From the NCBI GenBank assembly GCA_030704615.1, contig CM060732.1:44251053-44315052 (forward strand): a stretch of 64,000 bases of DNA, given 5' to 3'. Source of the DNA: Takakia lepidozioides. Its lineage: Eukaryota > Streptophyta > Takakiopsida > Takakiales > Takakiaceae. The position numbers and the translations under genes were made by a program. Numbering within the stretch: position 1 is the stretch's first letter; every line of letters starts with the position of its first letter. Shown here piece by piece: positions 22,168 through 35,343 of the stretch. Below the pieces are notes generated by a model. That model did not search any database, had not been told where the DNA came from, and saw only the letters and a list, made by a program, of their open reading frames with translations.

Positions 22168-25100
22168 GCCTGTTCAAGTTTCCTGATGAGGCAGTGCCAA
22201 CAAGTTCTGGTTACCTACCAGTGAGCGATTCTAGCAGCTCTCGACTTTTTTATGTGTTCTATGAAGCAACCAACACCACTACTGGTCTACCTGACACACC
22301 CCTGTTGCTATGGCTGAATGGAGGCCCGGGTTGCTCAAGCCTAATAGGGTGCTTCTATGAGCTTGGCCCCTGGAGGATCAGCGAAGATGGAAAGCTCCAG
22401 CCTAATCAGGCAGCCTGGAATCGCAGGTTCACCTTCATCTACGGCTTGTTTTAATTAGAAGGCAGCCATATGAAAAATATGTTTGATGGTTTATGGTACA
22501 AGATTTCTCTACTGTGGTGCTACTTTGTTGTTCTACTGTGTCCCCATGGTTCCCCTGGTCCTCCCATGGATGGAGCAAATTCATTGACCTTCTCCTTTTC
22601 CTGGAGAAGTTTCTCTGAAGCTTGCACACACACTTTAAGTTGAGATTGTTTACTTTGAACCAGGGATGGGCTGTCCCTGATCCTTGCATATTTGTCTCTC
22701 TTCCTCTCTACCGCATTGCCCCATCCAGAAAGCTTTCTTTTCTCTCAATTTATCCCCATGCCCTGCCCTCTTTGTGGCCGTGAAGAAAACTTGTGAGGCT
22801 TGCCTAGGACATGGATTTAGAAGGTGGAGGTAGAAATCTCGGCTGATGAAGATGGACCCCAATAAACAGGTGTGGAGTCTTATTTGTAGACAACCCAGTT
22901 GGAACAGGATTCAGTGTGGCAGTGTGCAATGAAGATGTACCTAAGGACCAGCATACTGTGGCTGCCCATCTCTACCATGCGTTGCAATTCTTTCTTGCCC
23001 AAAACCCAAGCTTCAAGCTACGTCCCCTTTTCTTAGCAGGCGAGAGCTATGCAGGAAAGTACATTCCGGCTTTGGCATATTATATTTTGAAGCAAGTCAG
23101 CTGCAGTGGTGAACATCCCCTGATCTCACAGTTGGCAGGGATTGCAGTGGGCAATGGCTTCACAGATCCTCGCATCCAGGTGCTGCAGTATGTTCCAATG
23201 TGCTCACTTGGTTCTTTCTTTACCCATGGCGTTGAGGATGCTATCTTCTATTTGATAACTCAGCCTCATGTGCATTGTATTCTGGAGTCTGTAGGATGGA
23301 CTGTTTACTTGTCAGTACCAGGAAAAACCAACAACGTACTTCAGGAGAATTTGAAAGAGATTCTTGTCCATGACTGAGGTCTAACTGGGTAGCAGCTACC
23401 TGCATAAGGCACTCCATCTCTATGGACTATTTGGGTTTGATTTGTTCCACTGTGTCCAATGGGCCTTCTGCAGACTTAATGAACTTATCTACTCAATCCC
23501 TTTCCACTCTGAAATTAGGTTGTGGTTGATAAAGATAAACAGTGAACTGGATGGGTTCCACATGTTTCTATATATTGGAGCTGCAACCCATAGTCTCGTC
23601 CTTTCACAGTGTAGGCACTGTTATCAGACCCTTTGTATTTCATAATGTGGTATAACTATGTGCTGCTTTAAGTCTGCTTATGATGGTGACAGATAGTGGC
23701 TTTCTCTTCCCCTTCATGGGTGATGGACGAGCTCCCGACTCTGGTCTTTTTTGGAAAAGATTGTCCCTGTTTGTGGTTTTGTTCCGATGCAGTTATCCAG
23801 ATGGTAGTAGCTGAATGGTTATGGTATCACGCCACATGTTGGAAACAGGTGCAGGCGCATGCGGAAGTTTCATACTCTCTGGGTCTTCTTGACAAGCAGC
23901 AGAGTGCTTGTGTCCAAGACATGGCTCGGGTTGTTGTTGATCTCATTGATAAGTTAGTTTCTCTCGCCTTCATGAAATTTCAGACTCTTTGTTCCTATCT
24001 GTATATGTCACATTGCCTTAAGATAGGCTGCCGTTCCAAGGCCGACATATCTGGTGCCAATGGACGGTAGGGAGGAGTGGTTGAAAGCGCATGAGATAAG
24101 AACGAAGCTGTGTGGATGGATAGAGGAGACCAGTGGCGTTGCAACACTGCTAGACATACGCCGCTCTGCCAAGTACCACCATCGCGAGGTTTAATCCTTT
24201 TTCTTCTCAAGGTGTTTTTTTAGTTTTCAGTTATGGACTGAAGTTTGAAGTGGAGGGTCCAAACCCGGGCCTTTCTTCCAGACTGTTCCTCCCTCCTATC
24301 TGTTTTTAGACTCCAGCTTGTTGAATTGAGAGCTTGACTAACAAGGAGAGAATATGTGGCTCTATAGTATGAGGTGCCATAAACATGGTATGTGAGTCTG
24401 CGATAGAGTCTGTGCATCCTTAGTTCCAGCATGGCTGTGTAGGACAAGGAATGACATATTTGTGTTGCCAACATTAAAGGATGGCACTGAGTATTTGGCA
24501 CCCTTCCTCAACTCGGCTAGTGTGAAAGCCACTCTCAAGGTGGATGAGGCTGCTGATGATTGGGTGAGCTGCCGCCCCTCCATTCGCAGCTTGTTGGCTC
24601 AGGTTGTCTCATCTCTCCTTATTGAATTATGTTTACACAGGCTCATCTCCCTTCATTAGGCCATATGGGGTACACCAGTTTGCTTCTCAGCTTCATATGC
24701 ATAGCAAGCACAACAGCAATGCCTGAATTTGCTGAAAGTTTCTTCGTTATGGATTAGAGTACTAGTGCCTAGTTCAGCTCATGTACTTCACACAAAGTAT
24801 GCTGCACTAATAGAGCATGATGACAACCCCAGGTGTTTATCAATTTCCTGAGGCATCTTATATTGGTCCATATTCAAAGAAGATGAGTTGAAAGGGACAC
24901 GATTGTGGTTGTGTTGAATGTTAAGGATACAATGAAAAGCAGCAAGTGGATGGTAGAGGCAGTGCTTAAGGGGGGTTACCCGGTGCTGCTGTACCAAGGC
25001 ATCTATGATGCCAAAGATGGTGTTGCTGGCTCTGAAAACTGGATGCGCACCCTTGAGTGGGACAATGCTGCCTCATTTTGGGAAGCAAAACGGGAAGTAT

Positions 25101-25436
25101 GGAGGGTGAAGGGCAAGCCAGCAGGATATTGGCGACGGGATAAAAATCTTGCACACGTGGTGGTGCATGGTGCTGGCCATCAAGTGAGTTCATCTTTTTC
25201 TTTGTTACAGCTGGCATAAGAAAACCATTACATTTGGCCTTAATGGTTGGCAAGTCCTTGCTGTGGAGGTACATTAACATGTTAGTATGCACATTATAGG
25301 AGATGCAGTTGGATTGATGGCATATGTTGTGGTGTCTCAGGTGCCAGCAGATCAGCCAGTTATCTCACAGACCATGATTGAAACATGGATAGAGGAACAA
25401 CTGAAAGGTGGCAACCATTGCAACAATGACCTTTGA
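22168..25436 (+). CDS. Serine carboxypeptidase-like protein, SCPL50 type (first exon missing)
   Basis: A peptidase family S10 protein, expected to be secreted or vacuolar. Phase-consistent exons: 22168-22426, 22870-23179, 23849-23952, 24071-24188, 24480-24602, 24926-25183 and 25341-25436, about 420 codons. The first begins LFKFPDEAVPTSSGYLPV, the mature N-terminal block, and includes the substrate-binding NGGPGCSS. The catalytic Ser lies in GESYAGKY (second exon). The Asp is in the LLYQGIYDAKDG block and the His in VVVHGAGHQVPADQP, whose codons are split by the last intron. The stop follows CNNDL. The block order and SGYLPV/LLWLNGGPG text match Arabidopsis SCPL50 rather than the acyltransferase SCPL clade. 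The 22168 exon needs one base from an upstream exon that should carry the signal peptide. No frame break was seen. Confidence 0.88.
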
Positions 25437-25805
25437 CTATATCATAACGAGCTTCTCCATGCTAATATCCATAACCATTGAATTGACGACTGTGATAATT
25501 TGAACCCCAATTTTGATAAAGTTTGAGAGCAACCATAAATGGCATCCATGCTCCAGAAAATTCACTGCAATGACATCCTCAAGGGCTCCAAGTCTGTGCC
25601 TACATGACTTCAAAAATTGCAACGTAGCTCACAAAAAGGATCATGGTTTCCCGCTATCAGAGTGATCGGCGCAATTGAATTTAGTCTTGGTGGTGGTACA
25701 TACATTCTCACACTGGCTCAACATACATGATAGTTGTTGTGGAACCTAATACCTTGCATGGCTTAGCTTAAGCTGCCCATGTTCTAATGAAGCTGTTTTG
25801 AACCT
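25437..25805. terminator. Tail-to-tail intergenic spacer, SCPL / APC2
   Basis: The two convergent stop codons are only about 370 bp apart, so both 3' UTRs and poly(A) sites must lie here and the transcripts may overlap. No gene is seen within it. Confidence 0.5.
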
Positions 25806-28800
25806 CTATGATTGCCTGCGACGATAAAGGCCATCTCGAAACTCCAACTTCTCTTCAGAAACCAGTCTTCCAAGGAAGCCTTGTAGCTGCTGCAGTGTCT
25901 TATCATACGGCGGATCCGATACAAACATCTGCAATCCTCACCCACAAAGAAAAGAAAGGAAAGGTTGGTGAAAAAGGTCATATTCCTGGCCACTCTTACA
26001 AAGGTGGAGGTACCTGCAGCCAGCAAGGCCTGCCCAGACATCTGCTACGTAGTCAGACCTACCTAACCATTCAATGATTTCCAGGTGGAGCTCAGAGCTG
26101 TCTATGAGGAAAAGTATCACGTACTTTCAGCATATTGTGGATGCGGTCCAATGGCAAGGAGTCAAAGTTGGTCAACATGCCCACCACATATGACTGCAAA
26201 CCCACCCACCAAGCTCAGTGTCCAGCTCACTTCATTTCCACTTGACATTCTCACTAGAAGTCACAAAAGGAGTCAACAACCTGCTGTAGACAAGTGTCAG
26301 CTAACTGTCCAAGGGAAGGGCTGCTCAAGATAGTGATTTCAAGAGAAGATGAGATGTAGCCTGATCACCACAGGCTAGTATGCACAGGAAGATGAGAGAG
26401 AAACCTCATAAACGTTCATCTCTTGCTGCCACTGGTCTTCCATAGATGCAACTGCACTCTCTCCTTCCTCCTCGCCCAGCAAAGGCAGGGCTGCATCAGT
26501 AGCAGGCAAAGCACCGCCTGCGCTTCGAGTTCCAGCATCACCCATGGTCTCCACTATGGTGTAAACTATTTCCCCATCTCTTATAGCATGTGACTCAAGA
26601 AGAACTCCCTGTAACAAAGACCACCTTTTCATCAACAAGCATTTACTGACACAAGCGATAGATTGGCTGGTACTGTGCACAGTGTTTGGCCAATTGTCCA
26701 ACCACTAAATGGTGCCCAGCCAAATGAAGGATACAGGCAGCTTCTCCACACATTATGTACAATATTAGATTAGACTAGCGTATTCAACCCATCCCTTCCA
26801 TTATGTAAATTGTGCACACGGCAGTTCAAGAACAATGAGCCTCATGGTCCACCTGCCACCTTCTGTAATTGATATACTGAGCTTTGCTTCATATCAAGGG
26901 AGTGCGAGAGAGAAACAGTCTACTAAAGGTGTGCACCTGGTTAACCCAAAGCATGATACGCCTGCGCAGGGTAGGCACCAGAACGCCAACTGCTTCGGCT
27001 AGCTGTGTTGCTGTCCACCTGCCATGCTTACCCCAATAAAAACCATGCCAATGCATTGTGGAGACCCCAAATATCCCATGGTCAGCTTGCTACAAGCATG
27101 CCCATCAAAACCTTGCAATGCACCTCGTAGTAGGAAGAGGTCTAGTTGAATACAGTAATTTTCTAGTCCTAATGTAAGAATCCACGTCACAGTTCCATTC
27201 AGAGTTCAACTAACAAGTGACAAGGTGCTGTCAAACCATTAGGTACCAGCCTTGTTTGCACAGACTGCATAGGATCCATGCCTAACAGCACAGGTGGTCT
27301 TATAGTCCCACCCAAAAGATGTCTCACTATATTTGGCATCGTATCTACATGATTCAACCCTAAGCCAAAACTAAGCAATGCTTGGCATGCCTTCTTCCAT
27401 GAGGATACACTGTCACTCTATTCTGACCATCAGAGGGGTCAACTCTGAGGTTAAGAAAACCATGCTTTGTCGCGTTATTAGACCTGCCTTGGAGTACGGA
27501 TCTGCTATATGGGTTGATAACTCCAACCAGGCTAAGTCTCTAGAATCCATTCAAGTGGGGGTGCTTAAGGAGTGTATGTCAGCATGCTCCAAAACAGCCA
27601 ATGTGGCTGTTCGGGGTGAGTTTGGCATTCCATCCTTAAGCTCCCGACGAGATGAATTCAAGGTCAGATGGTGGGGTCAGCTGCAACATATGCCCAACAC
27701 CAGATATCCTAAGTTAATCGACTCTATATCTTGGAAACAGGACCGCCCTGTCAAACAGGCTAAGTCCTGGCAGAAGAGAGTAGAAGAGATTCTCAAGGAC
27801 GTGGACCTGGATCCGCAAGTCTTGACCCTGCTGGATAAATCTGACTTAAGAGGCTGTAGTGTCCAAAGCCATGTCTGTTGCCATGAGATTGTCTGATGAC
27901 AATGAAGTTAGGCAGAAAACTTCCCTGAACTTGTTTCCAGTCAGTGACATGGGGGAGGACATCTTGGATGACCTCAAGGGTCTACCCACTCTCGGCACTA
28001 GACTAAAATTTAAACTCAGGGCAGGAAGCCTACCTTTGAACAGCAAACAGAAGCAGAGAGGAAAGGGAGAGTGCAATTGCCCGTTGTGTGGGCAATCTGA
28101 AGACAGTATTCATTTTCTGATACACTGTCCGGGGTTCTCTCACCAAAGAGACGCTCTCTTCAACTCTATCAAGGGAATTGTGCCTGTACCCCTGTTTACC
28201 AATTTTGAAAGTCTCGAGGCTGAGCCAAAAGCCCAGGCCCTCCTGAGGCCTAGTTTTTGGGCAAATCACACACAGCAGATTGATTCTTGTGTGAAGGGAT
28301 TTCTAGAGGATATCTGGAAAACCCGGATTAATTCTTTATATGAAGGTAAGTCTTACTACCAACGTCAGCCCCTGACAGAGGTAGGTTCTGTTCCTTTTGT
28401 TCCCGCTCAAACTGGGCACGGGGTCAATGGCCACAAGGCTACGGCAAACAACGTCTTATGAGTACACTCTATTCTGACCATCGACAGGTATCCCACATGT
28501 GCCTGTATACCACGAGCTTTGCAAAGTGGTGTAAGACGGGATCCAGGGAAGAGGAGAAAGAGCACCTTGGCTGTTTTTCAAATTGCATAATTATAGCTGC
28601 ATGTATCGGCGACACCACAAACTGGGCAGACCGATCCTCAAATTGCAGCTCCAACTGATGACCATCACAAGATGCATGTGAGCCAATGCGGCAAATCAGG
28701 ACACCGGTACCAACTCCTCCAGCAACCACTCTCACTTCCTCCAGGCACAGGTGTCCAGAGATAGAAAGGTAACACCAAAGCATACTATATAATGATATAT

Positions 28801-31800
28801 GCGTAATTCAATTCATTAACGCTGTTGAAACTTTTAATGGGGTCGAAATAGCAGGACTAGGCTGTAGGCAAAGTACCTTGACAGTGCCTAGATGTTTTCG
28901 CCACTGCAGCTTACGGGGTGCCTTCACGGCATGATAGCGCTGTGCGTAGTCCTCCAGCAGCTGCTCCACCACCTCTGGAACTCGCAAAGTCTCTGCCTGC
29001 ACCACAGCCACAGCCACAGCCCTGTGATGGGAAAACATGAGCACTAACAACACAAATTGGTGCATGTATGTTGGCATGCCTCCTGTGCTGAAAACTAGAC
29101 CGGGATTTGTATATTTACCTGGAAAGGAGGCCAAAAGAGGGAAGAAATAATTGTAGCATCGAGGACCTCCAAGGGCAGTTGCAGGTCTCCTCTACTGGAG
29201 GCTGGTCCAGTCAATGTCACATCAAATCCAGTGTGTGGTCTGAGAACATGTGTGCTTGCCACGCGGGCACTGGGCTCACTGATTCCCAGTGACACACCAG
29301 GTGCTGGGCGCGTCAAGGCCACGTCAAATCCAGTGTGTGGTCTGAGAACATGCATGCTTGCCGCATGGACACTGGGATCACTGATTCCTGGTGACACACC
29401 AGGTGCTGGAGGAACTGTTGGATTGGCTCCGGACCCTTGAAAGGCAACACTAGCAGTTGCAGGCCCTACGGGGATGGGCAAAGGCGGAGTGGCTGTGCCG
29501 CGCTGGTTGAGAGCAGCTGCAACCGAAGCCTTAATATTCGAATTAATCCGCTTGGAGTCAGCCACATCTTTCAGCATGATTTCGCAGCCATGCATGTTAC
29601 TCTCACCGAACCGCAGCTAACCCAACAATGCCACAACCAAATTGCCTTCAGAAAAGCATGCACATAAAAAATCTTATCAGGCTTGATGGCCTTTCTGGAA
29701 GGACTTCATTGTTGCTGTCAGCATGGTCGTATTGGATTGAAATTATTGAAGTGACAGAGAGAAAACACAGCAAAGGTGATTAACAAACCTTGCAAAATAG
29801 ATCTGATCCTTGAACAAGCTGTCTAAGCTCTAAGATGGTTTAGTACCAAACAGGAATAGGTAGAGGGTAACCTTCAAAAGTTCCAGGGTGCGAATATCAC
29901 GATCAGTATCGTAATCTGACTTGTTCAGCAGTTTTTCAGCCAGCATGACGCGGTATTCATTGACAAATACCTCCTTTGAACCATAGATGCCCACCAGCAT
30001 GCTAATGATGTCCATCAATCTGCGACTCTTACTGGTGCGTGATGGGTCTGCCTCCACGGGATCGGGTTCCCACCTGTCAGTCAAAGAACCAATTCTGTGG
30101 AAGGGGGACAAATGGGCTGAAAGCAAGACAGACATAAGGAGAAGAGGAAGAAGAGGAGGAAGCAGAAGCTGAACAAGAGGAAGAAAGATGGATTTGTTGT
30201 ACTTTGCGTGCAGTCACCAGCAGCTATAGACCCGGAAGCAAGGAGGGAAGTACAGACAGACAGAGGAACAGGCAATTGCCATCCCTGACACCTTTGAATG
30301 AGGTGGGACGTAGACCCAGTAAATGAGATCCTCTCACCTTCCAGATGTTTCCGAGGTTACTCAGGGTCTAATTGCTACAAGGATGTACAAAGACCAGTGT
30401 ACTCGTTAGATAATGTTCAGGTAGCCTTTGGCCATAAATCTGTCTGGGGTGGAGGAGCAGAGGGGGGTAACAAAGGAAACGAGAAGGGGTCCCACTCTCA
30501 ACACTAGCTCTTTAACATATGGTTGAACAAGATAATGAAGTACCCAAATCGAGGAGTATCTAATCTAATGGTTCCAGTAATACAGTTCTGTACTCAACCA
30601 ATGAGATCCATATTCTTCAGAACTAAAACACAGCATTCTAAGCTGAGCAGTGTGAGAGAATGGAAGGGGGAGGCAGAATGCAGGTTAAGGACAAAAGTAT
30701 GTACAGCTTAGCAGCTGCCCAAGCCTCATCGCCATCACCGTCGGCGTCATCATCACTGTCAGCATTCTCCAGAGCAGTCACGCCACGACTCAGCTCTTCA
30801 AAAAGACTTTCCCCCACCCCACCCAGTCCCGCAGACCCCCCAGCTCCCGTGTCATCAGTGAGCATGGTCACAATGCAGCGAATTGTATCTTTGCGACCAC
30901 GAAGATACTCTTTAATAGGCTCTCCCACTGCCTCCAGGACCACGCCGGTGGGATCCATTGTGCGCAGTGCTTTGATGGTTGACACATATTGCAGCAAAAT
31001 GTCTGTGGTTGCTGCTCCTGCTGTCAGCAACCTCTGCCGCAGTGCTGAGCGAAAAGAATCCACCAACTTGGCGTGCTGCCCTGTATTTACCAAGCACTGC
31101 TGCAAATCCTCTATTGCTGCCAGGCTGACTCCCACACACCCATAAATGTCTATCAGCCATGATTTGCAGATGGAGGTGAGCAGCCAACAGTATTGTGTGT
31201 TCTAAAGTTGCTTCCATGTGCTTTGACATCAGAGGAGATATACCCCAGGTCATAGTTTGCCAGCACTCCTAGCTTGGTATGAACTGGAGAAGTCACTAGA
31301 ATGTGAAAGCAATGAAATGTATCATTCAGAAGTGGTTCATATCTCCAAATAAGCAGGACCATCTAAGCAAAGTTCCTCCATGAGGTAATCAAGAGGGCTC
31401 ACCTCTCCGGGTAGTCAACAATTATGTCAAAAAGCTCACTAATCCGGAAGTCTCCAAGTGTCTCATAGGCAAAAAACTGCAGCCGTAGCCGCCACCTGAC
31501 AACCCTTTCTGTCACAGTTTCATCACTTCCAGCAGCAAGCAATGGTAGTGAAGTCAGGGGTGAAGGAAACGCAGACGGTGCTGTCTTGAGGCAAGCAGGT
31601 GGCGCTCCAGAAGACGCCAGCATAACACATACGAAGCGCAATGGAACTGCCTGTACACCATGCCCATTGCCTCACATTGAGCCCACTGCCTTTCAAAGCA
31701 TGAGCATGACAGAGTCAAGAGAGACAACAGGGTGACCAGGTGTGGTGCACAAAGAGGTGATGATGGTCTAGAAAACATATCAGTGACAGGAGTGTAAAGA

Positions 31801-34243
31801 ACAAAAGCCTACCTCAATCCAGCGCCGAATTGGACCCAAGACAGGCTTTTCGTAGCGCTTGTTAGCTATCGCATGTATTTTGACCTGCACAATCCTTACA
31901 AGTATGAACAGAATGTGCCAGTTTGCATGGTCTTTGCTGACAGGATAACCCAGCAAATAACAAACACTGCCTCTAAACGGGGCAACCTTTCGAAGTACAG
32001 CTCACCACATAGCTTCACCAAATATTCTGTCGTTCAAACATATGTTTATTACACCTGGTGCTGGAAATCCAGGGTCCTTGCACTCCCAGTTACACAAGGA
32101 CAATTAGGCCAGGAGAAAGACGTTAATGGCAGGAAGACACCCACTTTCAGAAGTGAGTAGATTGCAGAAGCATAGCCTTCCTCACTCATGGCAGCAAACC
32201 CAAGTTGGCGGAGGTTTCGGACCACGGAGCCCACACCAGCTACCCACTCCTCGCCAGCTACAGTCACCACCTCATGCAAGGTGGCTGCACCTGCTCCCAG
32301 CCTCAAATCACTACTGGCTACATAATCAATGCCCTCCATGTCCTGGACTCCATCTGAGTCATCTACATTCCTTGGTTTGCGACTGTCATGTGAACTGCCA
32401 TTGACCTCCATATCATCTGGCCAACCAGAAGTGCGGCGACTGCTGAGTACACTCTCCATGTCATCATCTTCCTCACTGTGGTGCCCAGAGCTCACTGTGC
32501 TCCCATCTGCATTGTCATCACTCACACAACTACCATGTGGGCTGTGGCTGTGCTGTCTCACTGCTTTGCTGAACTCCTCCAGCCTAGCCTTGAAGTAGAG
32601 ATTTAGCACCTCTGTCACACAACACATAAGCAGGCCATGATGAGAGGTGCAGAACAGCCACTGCTGCACCATGGAGAACTCCACATTGCATATATCTAGG
32701 CCTTTATCCAGCAGTTTGTATGGACAAGTCCCCAGTCTGGCAAACACTATCTTAAAGTACCTGTGAGAGGGGTATGAACATAGCATTTTTATGATGAGAC
32801 ACTGCACTCTCCCGGCAGGGTATGGGAATCACTACAGTATCACCAAGAAATGTTATCTGAGATGCCCGCGCACAACTTGAAGAAGGACCAATTACCTGAG
32901 AAATGTTGTGGAACACTGGTAAGGAGCAGTGCACTGACAGTTGTGCGATAGCGTGGAAGCAGACATCCAACGTCACTAGCACATCCACTGCCCCCAAATA
33001 TGACACCAGCCAGTGTTGCCAAGCACTCCTCCTGTGAAAACTTCGCCTCACACACCTCCGCCAGCGCTTTGGGGAGGGTTGCTTGCACCCACTCATTCAG
33101 CTGCATCAGGTCACACACTGCCATCAATCTTCCCCAGTGGCATGTAGGGCCATACTGCTGAATGGGAGAGACCCTGCAACATGCAATGCCCATCCAGCAT
33201 TCACATGAGATGCAGAAACACCACTGCCCCTCAAGTCTTGCCTCAACGAATCATACTGGTGTGACCAAGTGCAAACAATGAAATCTGTTAACTGCAGCAA
33301 TTATATTTTCAGCCTCAACCTCAGCCTAACAACCTTGACGCAGTATGTACAACTTAGATTCTCCATGCAAACTAAAGATCCCAAGCATTCTACCTACTAA
33401 CCACATCCTGGACCACCCAAACTTAAATCGCATATTTACATCTTTAAGGCCACTGCCATCAGCAACACAGCCTGGAGTATATCAAAAACTACCTGGACTG
33501 ATCACACATTCTGGAAACGGAGATTCAATATCAGGGACACATCAATACATTTCTCCACATTTGTGTTTGAAAAATACTTCCCAGAATCAATACAACGAGA
33601 TGCAACACGAGATTTAAGCAAAGGAGAGAGACACGCAAAAGCGGGCTTCACTTGCCTTGGTCGGTCTTATCACTTTATCTTGTTTTAGGTTTAAAAACTC
33701 GTCGAATTGTTGCCACAACTTGGACACTTGGTGCTGTTTGAACGTCCTCTGCAACCCCCTCACAGTAGGAACAATGAATCAAGAGATATTTCTAGAGCTC
33801 AGGGTTGACCTCAATAAAATTCTAGGCATTGGTGGATGCAAACACACTACTCCAATCTCCATCACAATACCTGATCAATCTCCCAAGTTAAGGGACGGTT
33901 TTTGGAGCCCGACAACCATCCCTAATTCGTCCCACAATGTGCATTGATCCTTCCTATGAGGTTCAACCTCCTATGCCGCATTTTTTGAATTATGTCCGCC
34001 CATAGACTTACTAATTCAGAGAGAAAGTACCTCAAGAGCATCCAGAAAGTAGTTCACGACAAGATGGGCCAGGCCTTGGTCACACAGGGTTCGCACACTG
34101 CTAGCAAAATCCATGCTCTCCAACTGAGATCGCTTCTCGGGGCAAGACGAAACGGATTCAAAGGATCGAAACAGACCCGCCGAGAGAAGAGAATATTCCT
34201 GCCATGCTTGTCTCACTAGTCCCAGCTTCTCCCTGGCCTCCAT
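25806..34243 (-). CDS. APC2: Anaphase-promoting complex/cyclosome subunit 2 (cullin-like)
   Basis: The scaffold subunit that binds APC11 and catalyses ubiquitin transfer to mitotic and meiotic substrates in the nucleus. Fourteen exons, total length divisible by three (about 1,077 codons): 34243-34031, 33173-32896, 32760-32145, 31884-31813, 31650-31403, 31124-30705, 30073-29872, 29616-29119, 28996-28877, 28654-28566, 27018-26937, 26608-26405, 26193-26125, 25928-25806. Key family blocks are WEPDPVEADPSRTSKSRR, GSKEVFVNEYRVMLAEKLLN, EIMLKDVADSKRINSNIKAS, DATIISSLFWPP, FVVSPIHAAIIMQF, the winged-helix entry WTATQLAEAVGV, GVLLESHAIRDGEIVY, and the C-terminal DGLYRRRQS. It is about 200 residues longer than Arabidopsis APC2. 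Extra length comes from an acidic Ser-rich insert in exon 3, an Asp-rich run in exon 6 and a tandem repeat in exon 8. All junctions keep frame, so it looks functional. Confidence 0.95.
27432..28464 (+). mobile_element. 5'-truncated non-LTR retrotransposon in an APC2 intron
   Basis: An 18-bp direct repeat, CACTCTATTCTGACCATC, occurs at 27414-27431 and again at 28465-28482, as expected of a LINE target-site duplication. The 1,033-bp insert encodes the end of a reverse transcriptase ORF: the C-terminal segment RGVNSEVKKTMLCRVIRPAL, then a zinc-knuckle CPLCGQSEDSIHFLIHCPGF and a tail to a stop at 28461. A one-base shift near 27860 splits the frame, so it is inactive. It is antisense to APC2, between the 28566 and 27018 exon borders, and has no poly(A) or simple-repeat tail. 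Confidence 0.9.
29203..29406 (-). repeat. Two-copy 102-bp tandem repeat inside an APC2 exon
   Basis: The unit encodes 34 residues beginning APGVSPGISDPS in one copy and APGVSLGISEPS in the other. Each contains HVLRPHTGFDV. The copies are directly adjacent and in frame, between the KASVAAALN and DATIISSLFWPP blocks. Confidence 0.9.
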
Positions 34244-35343
34244 AGCTCTCGACCTTCCAACAACACTGGCCCTCCCGCCCCGCTTCCATACGAACTAGCA
34301 AACGTCGATGAACGTTTATGCGTGTTCATCCATAAACTTGGCGTCCAGATCGGGGAAACTAAATTTCCATGCTTCAACGACGTTTTTCATCCAGCTGTGT
34401 GGATCCTTATTTTTTTGTTTCTGTTTTCACAAGCTGGGAGATGGTGTCAGAGAGCGTGCTAGTCCAAAGTCTGTTGTGCTATGCGCTGGGAGATGGTGGG
34501 ACTGAGTTTGCACACATTCATGACTTTGCTACCATGATGCAACAGTGCGCATCTGGAGCACTTGATTTTGGCAAGAGCTGTAGTATGATGGGGAAATTGA
34601 CAAGAGACTGGTAAAAGAACACTGTCATCAGTTGAAGACAGAAGTGACACAGTTGGCTGTTATGGATCATGGATTTAAGCCTGATGGAAGGATCCAGAGC
34701 TAAAACAAGGAGGTAAATAGACCTGTTGGACATGCAAGCCACATTATCCCATCAATGCCAGAGGCATAAATCTAAGATGAAGCAAGAGCAAAGGCAACTG
34801 AGAGCTGAAGCAGAATTCTTACCAGTGTCCTCATGTAGTAGTGAAGAAAGCACACTGGTTTCAGATCAAGAGTGTCCTGGGTATGTACAAAGGCTGGGCA
34901 GGTGGTCATACTTTTCTAGAGATGATTGTAACAAGACTTGACTGTAAAGTTATCTTGAGATTTGACATAAGGGTCAGTGCCACTTGGTTTTCTTCATAGA
35001 GGACACATTCTATCACTGAGAGATGAACTCATTGACCAGTCCCTGTAGATGTTAGCCAGACTACTCTGAAGGCATAGTCTATGAGATAAACCCCTGGACC
35101 CATTGTGGAGTTCCAGCCCACCAGGGTATATATGAGCATGGCTGAAGCACATGGCCCTTAGCTGGAACCAGATGTAACAAATGTGATTTCTATGAATGTT
35201 GGACTGCCGGTCTATGATAAGGCTGTGTATCACAGTCGGATGAAAGAAAGATGCACCCCTTGACCCATTCAAATTGGGGCGGACAGATTGCAGGGAATGG
35301 TAGAGTTGGAAAACTTCCATGTGTCACTTTGTTCAACTCATTA
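34244..35343. other. Intergenic region, APC2 promoter and PPR 3' flank
   Basis: About 1.1 kb. It should carry the APC2 promoter and 5' UTR and the 3' UTR of the PPR gene, both on the minus strand. No coding frame or repeat is supported. Confidence 0.5.

Noticed and set aside
30660-31145. A 161-codon plus-strand frame rich in Ser and Pro
   Set aside because: It is the mirror of APC2 exon 6, whose translation matches the family.
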